Of a stretch of 21,706 nucleotides of DNA, positions 15,312 through 21,706 are shown one piece after another (position 1 is the first letter of the stretch; each line of letters opens with the position of its first letter). The notes beneath the pieces are model-generated. The model was not told where the DNA came from, did no database searches, and worked only from the letters and a program-made list of their open reading frames with translations. Where the stretch lies: positions 1 to 21,706 of the forward strand of contig CAJTSM010000029.1 of the NCBI GenBank assembly GCA_910578935.1, written 5' to 3'. This DNA comes from an uncultured Oscillibacter sp. GTDB taxonomy: Bacteria; Bacillota; Clostridia; Oscillospirales; Oscillospiraceae. Made by a program: the position numbers and the translations under genes.

Positions 15312-15317
15312 TATAGT
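15312..15317 (+). promoter_or_regulatory. -10 element of the ferredoxin operon
   Basis: TATAGT, 29 bp from the operator centre, with no TTGACA-like -35. The predicted start near 15324 gives a leader of about 77 nt before the ferredoxin ATG. Confidence 0.6.
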
Positions 15318-15400
15318 CAACGCAGTGGAGGAGAAGAAAATACTTCTTTTCAACTGTGCGGACTATATCATGGAGTCATTACGAGTTAGGAGGCAAGGTT

Positions 15401-15610
15401 ATGAATGCGGAGAGAAAGCGGCGGCGGGCTGTTGTGGACCAGACGGCCTGTGTCGCCTGCGGATGTTGTGTCAAGGTGTGCCCGCTCAAGGCGGTCGAAA
15501 TCATCCGGGGAACCATGGCGCAGGTAGATGAGAGCAGATGTGTCGGCTGCGGGAAGTGCGCCAGGGAATGTCCTGCGTCCGTCATTGAGATTCGGGAGGT
15601 GCGGGGATGA
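15401..15610 (+). CDS. 2[4Fe-4S] ferredoxin
   Basis: A 69-residue ferredoxin with two cluster motifs: C17-x2-C20-x2-C23-x3-C27-P and C47-x2-C50-x2-C53-x3-C57-P. An additional cysteine at 22 sits next to the first motif. The N-terminus is basic (NAERKRRR). ATG 15401 follows TAGGAGG (15387-15393) by seven bases; an upstream ATG at 15371 is out of frame and earlier in-frame codons lack a ribosome binding site. Its stop overlaps the next start in ATGA, so it is coupled to the membrane Fe-S protein. It is probably the soluble electron partner of that protein, as NapG-type subunits are for NapH. Confidence 0.93.
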   Translation: MNAERKRRRAVVDQTACVACGCCVKVCPLKAVEIIRGTMAQVDESRCVGCGKCARECPASVIEIREVRG

Positions 15611-16182
15611 AAAAACAGTGGTATGATTATTTGTGGATTGTTTCCCTGACGTATTTGGTGCTGGGCTTTTTCAACATTCTCTTTGCCTGGCTGGGGCTGC
15701 TTTGCTTTTTTATCCCTCTGATCATTTCCATAGCGAAGGGAACGAAAGGCTACTGCAACCGCTACTGCGGCAGGGGACAATTGTTCAGTCTGCTGGGCGG
15801 GCGCTTTGGGCTGTCCCGCAGGAAGAGCATTCCCAGCTGGATGAAGAGCAAAGCCTTTCGGTACGGGTTTCTCGTGTTTTTCTTTGTGATGTTCTTTCAA
15901 ATGCTTTGGAACACCTGCCTTGTGTTTGCCGGAGCGCAGGATTTAAAGCAGGTGGTCACGCTGCTGTGGACGTTCAAACTGCCCTGGCACTGGGCCTATC
16001 ATGGGACGTTCCTGCACCCCGGCGCCGCCCAGTTTGCCTTTGGCTTTTACAGCGTCATGCTGACCTCCACCGTCCTGGGGCTGGTCACCATGGTGCTGTT
16101 CAAACCCCGCAGCTGGTGCGTTTACTGCCCGATGGGCACCATGACGCAGTTGATCTGCAAGGCTAAAAACAAAGGGCCGTGA
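15607..16182 (+). CDS. NapH/CcoG-like membrane 4Fe-4S protein (Fer4_5 family)
   Basis: A 191-residue membrane protein with about four hydrophobic segments (two near residues 8-43, then 87-108 and 141-165). Two cysteine motifs of the NapH/NosR/CcoG membrane Fe-S family are present: YC50-NRY-C54-GRGQLF and C171-VY-C174-PMGT with Cys184 nearby. It lacks the soluble ferredoxin domain that larger relatives carry; that domain is supplied by the coupled upstream gene. Relatives pass electrons between quinol or ferredoxin and a periplasmic or cytoplasmic acceptor, or serve in metal handling. The acceptor here is unknown. Ninety-five bases with no clear terminator separate it from the convergent regulator gene. 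Confidence 0.85.
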   Translation: MKKQWYDYLWIVSLTYLVLGFFNILFAWLGLLCFFIPLIISIAKGTKGYCNRYCGRGQLFSLLGGRFGLSRRKSIPSWMKSKAFRYGFLVFFFVMFFQMLWNTCLVFAGAQDLKQVVTLLWTFKLPWHWAYHGTFLHPGAAQFAFGFYSVMLTSTVLGLVTMVLFKPRSWCVYCPMGTMTQLICKAKNKGP

Positions 16183-16277
16183 CGCGGCCATGTACACAGC
16201 CGGTTTCATTCCGAATTCAGGACGGAGACGGGCAAGCGGGATGTTCGGGTCCTGAGGCGCCCGGTCGGGGCTTCCGC

Positions 16278-16937
16278 TCACGCCTCCAGAAGGGCTTCCA
16301 GTTTCTCCGTGTCTGTAAGTTCAATTGTGCCCCGGGTCAGCCTTACCATACCTTCGCTTTTGAAATAACGGAGCATCCGGGTAACCACCTCCCGGGCAGT
16401 GCCCAGGTGGTTGGCGGCGGTTTCATGAGTAAGCTTCAGTGTAGCGCTTCCTTCCAGCGCGCTCTCTTCCAGCAGAAATTTGGCCAGCCGCTTGTCGAAG
16501 CTCTTCCACATAATCTGTTCCATGAGCCACATCACCTCGGAGAACCGGGAGGCCATGATTTCGTTGACAAAGTTGGCCGCCAGGGCGGATTCCTCCATAA
16601 GGTCCTTGTACAGGCCGGAGGGAATGATCCACAGCTGTGTGTCGGTTTCCGCCTGAATCATCACGTCAAACTGGATGGACCGCATGATGCAGGAGGCGGA
16701 AAACAGGCAGATATCCCGGTCAAACAGGCGGTAAAGGGTGATCTCCCGTCCCTCTTCCGAGAGGGTGTAGGCACGAAGTCGGCCCTGCTGGATCAGAAAC
16801 AGACCCGTGCAGTCCGCGTTGCCGCTGTGCAGGACCGTTCCCTTTTGGACGGTGCGGCGGGCCGCGCCGTCTTTGAGCCGCTGCCGCTGCGGGGGAGTCA
16901 GTTTTTCCCAGATGGGAATGTAATCTTGAAACTCCAT
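16278..16937 (-). CDS. Crp/Fnr-family transcriptional regulator
   Basis: A 219-residue regulator with an N-terminal cyclic-nucleotide-like sensor barrel (about residues 10-120), a dimerisation helix (about 120-150) and a C-terminal winged helix. The recognition helix has R182-E183-x3-R187 (REVVTR), the same trio that reads TGTGA in E. coli CRP. The cAMP phosphate-binding pattern is not evident; instead there are cysteines at 77 and 83 in DICLFSASC, plus Cys43. There is no N-terminal FNR cysteine cluster. The ATG at 16937 follows GAGGTG by about seven bases; a TTG at 16991 lies in the promoter and is rejected. It is the best candidate to bind the palindromes at 12802 and 15272. Its -35 lies inside the 43-bp palindrome shared with the divergent gene. 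Confidence 0.93.
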   Translation of the reverse strand: MEFQDYIPIWEKLTPPQRQRLKDGAARRTVQKGTVLHSGNADCTGLFLIQQGRLRAYTLSEEGREITLYRLFDRDICLFSASCIMRSIQFDVMIQAETDTQLWIIPSGLYKDLMEESALAANFVNEIMASRFSEVMWLMEQIMWKSFDKRLAKFLLEESALEGSATLKLTHETAANHLGTAREVVTRMLRYFKSEGMVRLTRGTIELTDTEKLEALLEA

Positions 16938-16962
16938 GGAAGGACACCTCGCTTTCCAATAC

Positions 16963-16991
16963 AGTATAAGGCTATTTACGGCATATGTCAA
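16963..16991 (-). promoter_or_regulatory. Promoter of the Crp/Fnr regulator gene
   Basis: On the minus strand, a consensus TTGACA (16986-16991), a 17-bp spacer and TATACT (16963-16968). The -35 lies entirely in the left arm of the 43-bp palindrome. The predicted start near 16956 leaves a leader of about 19 nt. Confidence 0.85.
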
Positions 16992-17017
16992 TTATTATAA
17001 TTGACATATGCCGTAAA
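16975..17017. repeat. 43-bp perfect palindrome between divergent promoters
   Basis: Every base from 16975 to 17017 is complementary to its mirror position around 16996 (21-bp arms, one central base). The arms contain CATATG at 16982-16987 and 17005-17010, and hold the -35 boxes of both divergent genes, nine bp apart. A protein bound here would affect both promoters. It does not contain the TGTGA core of the other operators, so it is probably read by a different protein, for example the divergent DUF134 protein. Confidence 0.9.
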
Positions 17018-17029
17018 CTCGGTTATACT
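17001..17029 (+). promoter_or_regulatory. Promoter of the DUF134-NifX gene
   Basis: TTGACA (17001-17006), a 17-bp spacer and TATACT (17024-17029), the mirror image of the regulator's promoter. The predicted start near 17036 gives about 30 nt of leader before the TTG start codon. Confidence 0.85.
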
Positions 17030-17065
17030 ATGGGAGAAAACGGCGGGAGAAAGGAGATGAGACGC

Positions 17066-17833
17066 TTGCCAAGACCGCGGAAATACAGACGGGTCTGTGA
17101 TTTCCCGCAGACATTGGCGTTTATGCCGGAAGACCGTGACAGGAGCGGGGCGGCAGTCATCTTGACGGTGGACGAGTACGAAACGATCCGCCTGATCGAC
17201 AAGGAAGGGCTTTCCCAGGAACAGTGCGGCGATTTTATGCGGGTTGCCCGCACCACCGTGCAGCAGATCTACGCCGGCGCCCGAAAGAAACTGGCGGACG
17301 TGTTGGTAGACGGGCGCCCCTTGCGAATTGAGGGAGGGGATTACCAGCTTTGCGGCGGCGACCGGTCCTGTGGGTACAAGGACTGCTATAAACAAAAATT
17401 CAACCGGATTTATGCAAAACCGAAAGGAGAACACATGATGAGAATCGCAGTTGCCTATGAAAACGGGGAAGTTTTTCAGCACTTCGGCCACACGAAGCAG
17501 TTTCAGGTCTACGATGTGGAAAACGGCAGGGTTATGTCCTCGGAAACGGTGGATGCCGGCGGCAGCGGCCACGGCGCTCTGGCAGGCGTCCTGAGCGCGC
17601 TGCATGTGGACGCGCTGATCTGCGGCGGCATTGGCGGCGGCGCTCAGGCGGCGCTGGCTGCGGCGGGAATCCAGCTCTACGGCGGCGTGTCCGGCAGTGC
17701 CGACGCGGCTGCGGCGGCGCTGGCCGCCGGAAATCTGAGCTTTGACCCGGACGTCCGGTGTGACCACCATGACCACCATGAGGAAGGCCATTCCTGCGGC
17801 GATCACTCCTGCGGCGGCCACTCCTGCGTCTGA
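17066..17833 (+). CDS. DUF134 (UPF0251) DNA-binding domain fused to a NifX/NifB-like metal-cluster domain
   Basis: A 255-residue fusion. Residues 1-82 are DUF134, beginning (L/M)PRPRKYRRV and holding a sigma-region-4-like helix-turn-helix (about 33-82). A cysteine patch, C96-x5-C102-x4-C107, lies in the linker. Residues 125-230 are a dinitrogenase iron-molybdenum cofactor biosynthesis (NifX-like) domain, and the tail is rich in His and Cys (DHHDHHEEGHSC), suited to metal binding. The TTG start at 17066 gives the usual DUF134 N-terminus and lies nine bases after AAGGAG (17051-17056); the ATG at 17057 touches that site, and earlier codons overlap the promoter. It may be an Fe-S or metal-sensing regulator, which is inference. 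Both domains are in frame with no frameshift. Confidence 0.85.
   Translation: MPRPRKYRRVCDFPQTLAFMPEDRDRSGAAVILTVDEYETIRLIDKEGLSQEQCGDFMRVARTTVQQIYAGARKKLADVLVDGRPLRIEGGDYQLCGGDRSCGYKDCYKQKFNRIYAKPKGEHMMRIAVAYENGEVFQHFGHTKQFQVYDVENGRVMSSETVDAGGSGHGALAGVLSALHVDALICGGIGGGAQAALAAAGIQLYGGVSGSADAAAAALAAGNLSFDPDVRCDHHDHHEEGHSCGDHSCGGHSCV
17423..17440 (+). promoter_or_regulatory. Internal ribosome binding site and start codons inside the DUF134-NifX gene
   Basis: AAAGGAG at 17423-17429 is followed five bases later by two in-frame ATG codons (17435 and 17438), at the exact domain boundary. A separate 132-residue NifX-like protein (17435-17833) could therefore be made from the same mRNA. Confidence 0.6.
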
Positions 17834-17842
17834 AAAATTGGG

Positions 17843-17873
17843 AAGGGGCCGCGGTGAAGCGCCGCGGCCCCTT
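17843..17873. terminator. Bidirectional terminator between the DUF134-NifX gene and res
   Basis: AAGGGGCCGCGG at 17843-17854 pairs perfectly with CCGCGGCCCCTT at 17862-17873. On the minus strand a run of T residues follows (complement of AAAAATT at 17833-17839), which makes it a good terminator for res. On the plus strand only TTAGGCATCTTT follows. Confidence 0.85.
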
Positions 17874-17890
17874 AGGCATCTTTGCCGTCT

Positions 17891-20872
17891 TCATGAGGCG
17901 TGCAAAATTTCGCCGATGATCTGCGCCATTTGTTGATTGCTGATCTGCTCCCGGAAGTGGACGGTGTATCCTTCCTGGGACAGAGTGTCAAAAAATACGC
18001 GGGCGCACTCTATTTTGGCCGCTTCGGCGCCTCTCAAAGCGTCCTTCCCCTCAACGTCTTTTGTCTCAACCACAATGTTGAGTTCCTTCTCCCCGGACGC
18101 TTTTTTCACCACGTACATAAAGTCCGGGCTGTACATGCCGCCGGTGACGGTTGGAATGGCGACGCTGTTGCGGGGAATTTTCCCGTACACCACGACTTCC
18201 TCAATACCGGCGGTGAGATTGCTCTTTTCCAGCGGGGAGTCATAGGCGAAGGTGTCGTACAAATATTTTTCACCGGGTGTGCCGGGAACGATTTTGGTCC
18301 CGATTCGTCCCTGGGCGATCTCCTCTCTCGGAGAGCCGTCCGCGTAGGTCAGGGCCGTGGCGCCGCATGGCGCCTGACTTTTTACATAGCGGAAACGGCC
18401 CTGGAGCTGCGTAACTTTCCAGTTTTGGAATTCCGCGCAGAACGCGCCGGCGGAGTTCTCGTTGATGTAGTCTGCGCCGATGGTTCCGTGTTTTTGGCTG
18501 TAGGCGGTCATGGCCCTGTGCAGCGTGGCGAGAGGGATGCTGGTCGCGCGCATGATCCGGGTCAGAAATGTGCCGTAGGGAATCGGGCGCGTAATTGTGT
18601 ATTGCACGCCGGTGCCGGCGGCGGCGCTCATCTGCGTGCCGTCGCTGTGAACGATCTCCCGGCTGCTCCGCAGGACAACGTCGGTAAACACTCCTGGCTT
18701 TTCGAACAGGGAAAGGACGGTTTCCTCCAAGCTGCCGTTTAAATCGGAATCGTAGAACAGGAGATAACGCCGGTTGATTCTCTCCCAGAATTCCCGCATT
18801 TCTTCATAAACGGCTTTGCGGATTTTGACGGGCTTTGTCTGCTCCCGGTTGCGGTCCTTGACCTTGCCGGCCGGCAGGCCGGAGGCGAAGGCGGGATATT
18901 CCTCAAAAAACCGGGCTCTGGTTTCCGGGCGGATGCGGTTGTGCCGGTCGATGTACTGCTTGCCGTACAATTCGTCAAACAGCTCGTCGGCGGTCTTTCC
19001 GAGTGTCTGCGCCGCTTGGGCCAGACGTTCCTCGGAGATTACGGACGCCTGGGGAATCTCGCCGTTGATCTGATCTGTCAGGCGCCGCGCAAAGTCCGCC
19101 TCGGTAAAATCGACAATATAGTTTAACTGGAACTCTTCGTTGGAAACGCGGTTGCCGTTTTCGTCGACGGGCAGGCGCAGGCCCCGGCCGACTTCTTGCA
19201 GCTTGCTGTTGTCGCTGCCGCTGGAGCGCAGTTTCGCGATGGTGAATACGTTCGGGTTGTCCCATCCCTCCTTGAGCGTCCATTTCGAAAAGAGGAACCG
19301 AAGGGTATTGCAGGAGCCGTCCGCATTGCGAAAGGACAGAAGCTGCTTTTTTCCGTGCAGGATCGCGTCCACCTCTTTGGCGATTTCTTCGTCGGAATCG
19401 CTGTTGTCCTGAGAAAAATAACCTGCGTGGCAGGCGGAAATATTTGCGAGAGAGGCTTCCAAGTACGCGCGGTACTCCCCGTCGTGTTCGGTGAGCGTGG
19501 AAAGGGTGAGTTCGATCCGCTCTTTCAGCAGCTCTTCAAATGCCGTCAGCAGGTACGGCGCTTTTCCGGAGGCATCGGGCCGGTAGGAGGAAATATCGTC
19601 AATAAAAAACAAAGCCAGCGTTTTGATCTTGAAAGAACGGCCGCAGAAGTTTGCCCGCTCGGTTTTAAAATGCCACTCCAGAGCCAGACGCAGCATCTGC
19701 TTTTGGTAAGAGGACATATACACGTCGACATCCATTTCCTCGCCGGAAATCTTGCGCACACCGTTGGAAAACTCCACGGCGCCGGTTGTGATAGCCGTGA
19801 TGGTGATGCCCTCAAAAGCGCCGCTGATGATGCCAAGGGAATCGCCGGTTTTCAGCGTGAAGGTTTTTGTGGCCGCGTCCCGCTTTTTTCGCTGAAACGT
19901 CACGGAGTCCCTGTTTGTGACGGAGAGGATCCGGACCTTTTCCTCCTGCTTTGACAGCGGTTCAAAGTGTTCTTTTGCCACACACTTAATCAGCCCCTGG
20001 CTGAAGGATTCACAGGCGTTGAGGTCATACAGCAGGTTTTGATAATCCTTTTTGGCGAACCTGTCTTTGCCCCGCCCCACCGTAATTTCCGGAAAGGTTG
20101 CGCCATACCGGATGACGCACTGGGGCCTGATCTCGTCCATGATGACCTGGAACGCCTTTTGATCCCGGGAAAAGCGGTGGGGCTCGTCGATGATAACGAC
20201 CGGTTTTGTGGCGCGAAGAGCGTCCAGCGGACGGTAAAAGCCCTCCGCTCCGTAGTCATAGTCGTCGCGCCAAAGCAGGCCGGTATCTCTGCCGCCGCGC
20301 TTGGAATTGCTGGTCAAAAGCTGCATATTGACCAGAAGCACGTAGATTTTCCGGGTGTTCTGGCAGCTGCCCTTGATAAAATCGCTCACGACGCCGGGAA
20401 AGTAGCCGCGTCCTTTTTTTTTGCTCTTCGGCGCTTCCAGCACGCCGAGTTCAATTTCTGTGCCATAGCCGCAGGCGTCGGTAAAGTGCCGGCGGGAGTA
20501 TTCGTCCTGCATAAACTGCGCGGCGCCGGCTTTGACGGCAAGGGACGGAACGGCGATGATAAACTTATTGATTCCCCAGCGCTTGTGGAGCTCATAGATC
20601 GTTTTCGTATAGACGTAGGTCTTGCCGGTGCCGGTTTCCATTTTGATGTCCAGGTTTAGGCAGCCGCCGGCAGGGGGGGAATTGCGGTATTCCTCCGGGA
20701 CGCTTTGTTGCAGGACGCGCAGATTGGCGGCCAGCCTTTCGTCTTCCAGGTCGATCTGTGGATTTTCAAAAAACTGTGCCGGGGGCGTGATCCGGACGCC
20801 GTCCAGCGCGCCGCACACGGCGTCTATGGCTTTTTGCTGGTGGGGCAAGCCCTGTTGGAGAATGAGTTCCAT
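17891..20872 (-). CDS. res: Type III restriction endonuclease subunit Res
   Basis: A 993-residue cytoplasmic ATP-dependent translocase-nuclease that cuts DNA only in complex with Mod. The superfamily 2 helicase core has Walker A GTGKT at residues 81-85, motif II DEPH at 229-232 and motif VI as QEVGRGLRLP. The C-terminal nuclease has PD at 916-917 and ETK at 936-938, the PD-(D/E)xK triad, so catalysis looks intact. ATG 20872 is preferred: an AAAGGGGA site lies about ten bases before it and it starts 14 bases after the mod stop; the longer frame to 20977 would run inside mod. It is transcribed after mod and ends at the bidirectional terminator. No frameshift or missing motif was seen. Confidence 0.95.
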   Translation of the reverse strand: MELILQQGLPHQQKAIDAVCGALDGVRITPPAQFFENPQIDLEDERLAANLRVLQQSVPEEYRNSPPAGGCLNLDIKMETGTGKTYVYTKTIYELHKRWGINKFIIAVPSLAVKAGAAQFMQDEYSRRHFTDACGYGTEIELGVLEAPKSKKKGRGYFPGVVSDFIKGSCQNTRKIYVLLVNMQLLTSNSKRGGRDTGLLWRDDYDYGAEGFYRPLDALRATKPVVIIDEPHRFSRDQKAFQVIMDEIRPQCVIRYGATFPEITVGRGKDRFAKKDYQNLLYDLNACESFSQGLIKCVAKEHFEPLSKQEEKVRILSVTNRDSVTFQRKKRDAATKTFTLKTGDSLGIISGAFEGITITAITTGAVEFSNGVRKISGEEMDVDVYMSSYQKQMLRLALEWHFKTERANFCGRSFKIKTLALFFIDDISSYRPDASGKAPYLLTAFEELLKERIELTLSTLTEHDGEYRAYLEASLANISACHAGYFSQDNSDSDEEIAKEVDAILHGKKQLLSFRNADGSCNTLRFLFSKWTLKEGWDNPNVFTIAKLRSSGSDNSKLQEVGRGLRLPVDENGNRVSNEEFQLNYIVDFTEADFARRLTDQINGEIPQASVISEERLAQAAQTLGKTADELFDELYGKQYIDRHNRIRPETRARFFEEYPAFASGLPAGKVKDRNREQTKPVKIRKAVYEEMREFWERINRRYLLFYDSDLNGSLEETVLSLFEKPGVFTDVVLRSSREIVHSDGTQMSAAAGTGVQYTITRPIPYGTFLTRIMRATSIPLATLHRAMTAYSQKHGTIGADYINENSAGAFCAEFQNWKVTQLQGRFRYVKSQAPCGATALTYADGSPREEIAQGRIGTKIVPGTPGEKYLYDTFAYDSPLEKSNLTAGIEEVVVYGKIPRNSVAIPTVTGGMYSPDFMYVVKKASGEKELNIVVETKDVEGKDALRGAEAAKIECARVFFDTLSQEGYTVHFREQISNQQMAQIIGEILHAS

Positions 20873-20886
20873 GGTGTCCGTCCCCT

Positions 20887-21706
20887 TTAATAGCGAATGT
20901 CGAAATTGATGCGCAGGTTCTTCTCCGTGACCCTCAGGCGGGCAAGGTTGGTTTTCAGAGATTCCGTTTCCGTCCACTGGAAGCTGTAGCCAAACATCAC
21001 CACGTTTTCCGGATTAAAGGTTCCGTCCGTTTCAAATTTGTCGGTGATGGCGGCAATGGCCGCATTGCTCAGGCCCGGTTCAATGAGGTACAGGTGTTTG
21101 TCCATGTAATAACCGGTGGAACCCGCGAAATCAATGGCCTTCACAGGCGCGGTGAATCCGTAGCCGTCCCGTACCAGCCAGGTGGCAAGCACGGTGGGGA
21201 CCCCGAAACAGTCCAGTATGCTGTCCGCGACGGCGAGCCCGTTGTCATCCGGGGAGAACCGCTCCAGCTTGTCTAACGTGGGGCCGGAGGGCTCCGCTAA
21301 TGTAAAATGCTGGAATCCAAGATCCGCTGTGGTGCTGGGCGTCTCTTTACGAATGGTTTCTGCGGTGCGGATCAGCCTTTCTATGCCCAGCTGGTCTACC
21401 GTATGGGGACGGTCACACGCATCCAAAAAAGATATCTGGTTTTCGGGACTGCTTTCGCCTGCCGCTTCCCGTTTCGACAGTTTGCCGTCTAAACTTTCAG
21501 GCAGCTGAACGGCAATAAATTGACGTTTTGCGCCGTCTTCGGCGTTTAGCTGCATGACCGCATCGGCGGTTGTGCCTGATCCGGAGAAAAAATCAACGAT
21601 AATTTGCGGCTCCTCTGTTTTTGAATCCGTAGAAATTCGAAGAATATGTTTCAGCAATTTGGTGGGTTTCGGGTGGGAAAAAAGCTTTGACTGCCCGAAA
21701 AGATTC
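20887..21706 (-). CDS. mod: Type III restriction-modification methyltransferase subunit Mod (5' part outside window)
   Basis: The C-terminal 272 residues of a DNA adenine-N6 methyltransferase; the start lies beyond the window end. The visible part begins with the FSHPKPTKLLKHIL segment and the SAM-binding motif DFFSGSGTT. In beta-class enzymes this follows the catalytic DPPY motif, which must lie upstream outside the window. The remaining ~230 residues are the C-terminal region that contacts Res. The protein ends in NFDIRY, 14 bases before res starts, the usual mod-res order. Mod gives sequence specificity and protects the host DNA; the recognised site cannot be predicted. A TTG at 21657 is internal, not the start. 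Confidence 0.93.
   Translation of the reverse strand, partial: NLFGQSKLFSHPKPTKLLKHILRISTDSKTEEPQIIVDFFSGSGTTADAVMQLNAEDGAKRQFIAVQLPESLDGKLSKREAAGESSPENQISFLDACDRPHTVDQLGIERLIRTAETIRKETPSTTADLGFQHFTLAEPSGPTLDKLERFSPDDNGLAVADSILDCFGVPTVLATWLVRDGYGFTAPVKAIDFAGSTGYYMDKHLYLIEPGLSNAAIAAITDKFETDGTFNPENVVMFGYSFQWTETESLKTNLARLRVTEKNLRINFDIRY

Noticed and set aside
16938..16991. N-terminal extension of the Crp/Fnr gene to a TTG at 16991
   Set aside because: The extension would begin in the -35 box and include the -10 of its own promoter; the ATG at 16937 has a suitable ribosome binding site.
16179..17000. A 273-codon plus-strand frame across the Crp/Fnr gene
   Set aside because: It is antisense to a clear regulator gene and runs into the 43-bp palindrome; no ribosome binding site or domain was seen.
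16985..17065. N-terminal extension of the DUF134 gene to ATG codons at 16985, 17030 or 17057
   Set aside because: The first two lie in or upstream of the promoter and start site, and the third touches the ribosome binding site. The TTG at 17066 gives the normal DUF134 start at correct spacing.
1..21706. CRISPR arrays, tRNA or rRNA genes, insertion-sequence ends and integrases
   Set aside because: No regularly spaced repeats, cloverleaf-like sequences, rRNA segments or transposase/integrase motifs were seen by eye in any region; a covariance-model search could still find a small RNA.

Overview
The window reads as part of a GC-rich Clostridia chromosome. TRAP and SNF transporters, strong AGGAGG ribosome binding sites, a GlpP-type antiterminator, a DUF134 protein and clostridial-style ferredoxin genes all fit a strict anaerobe of the Oscillospiraceae type. 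The taxon is inferred from gene content and composition only. No rRNA, tRNA, CRISPR array or insertion sequence was seen.

Layout. (1) 1-1740: the tail of an unidentified gene, a hairpin, a Na+-dependent SNF-family transporter and its terminator. (2) 1740-2400: a 0.75-kb AT-richer gap with a LacI-type operator-like site, a good promoter and a leader hairpin followed by a T-run. (3) 2404-5512: an Ldh2-family hydroxyacid dehydrogenase, a malic enzyme and a HAD-IIA phosphatase in one apparent operon. (4) 5599-8850: a complete TRAP transporter (DctP lipoprotein, DctQ, DctM) with its own promoter and terminator. Regions 3 and 4 together look like uptake and oxidation of malate or a related C4 or 2-hydroxy acid. 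(5) 8864-12612: a YcxB-like membrane protein, an orphan GlpP antiterminator on the minus strand, a SulP/STAS anion transporter and a small bacterial PH-domain protein. (6) 12802-17833: a sulfur/redox cluster. (7) 17843-21706: a minus-strand type III restriction-modification pair (mod, cut by the window end, then res).

The sulfur/redox cluster is the most interesting part. Thioredoxin, a single-domain rhodanese and a CoA-disulfide/persulfide reductase fused to a second rhodanese form one operon. A 2[4Fe-4S] ferredoxin and a NapH/CcoG-like membrane Fe-S protein form a second. Each operon is preceded by a perfect palindrome with the same core, TTCTGTGA-N5-TCACAGAA, and in both cases the palindrome centre lies exactly 29 bp before the first base of a -10-like hexamer, which is the spacing of class II CRP-type activation. 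A Crp/Fnr-family regulator carrying the CRP-like recognition residues R-E-x3-R is encoded just downstream. It is divergent from a DUF134-NifX fusion, and the two genes share a 43-bp perfect palindrome that contains both -35 boxes. The sequence therefore suggests a self-contained regulon linking sulfane-sulfur or disulfide reduction to a membrane Fe-S electron path. The function and the signal are inferred, not shown.
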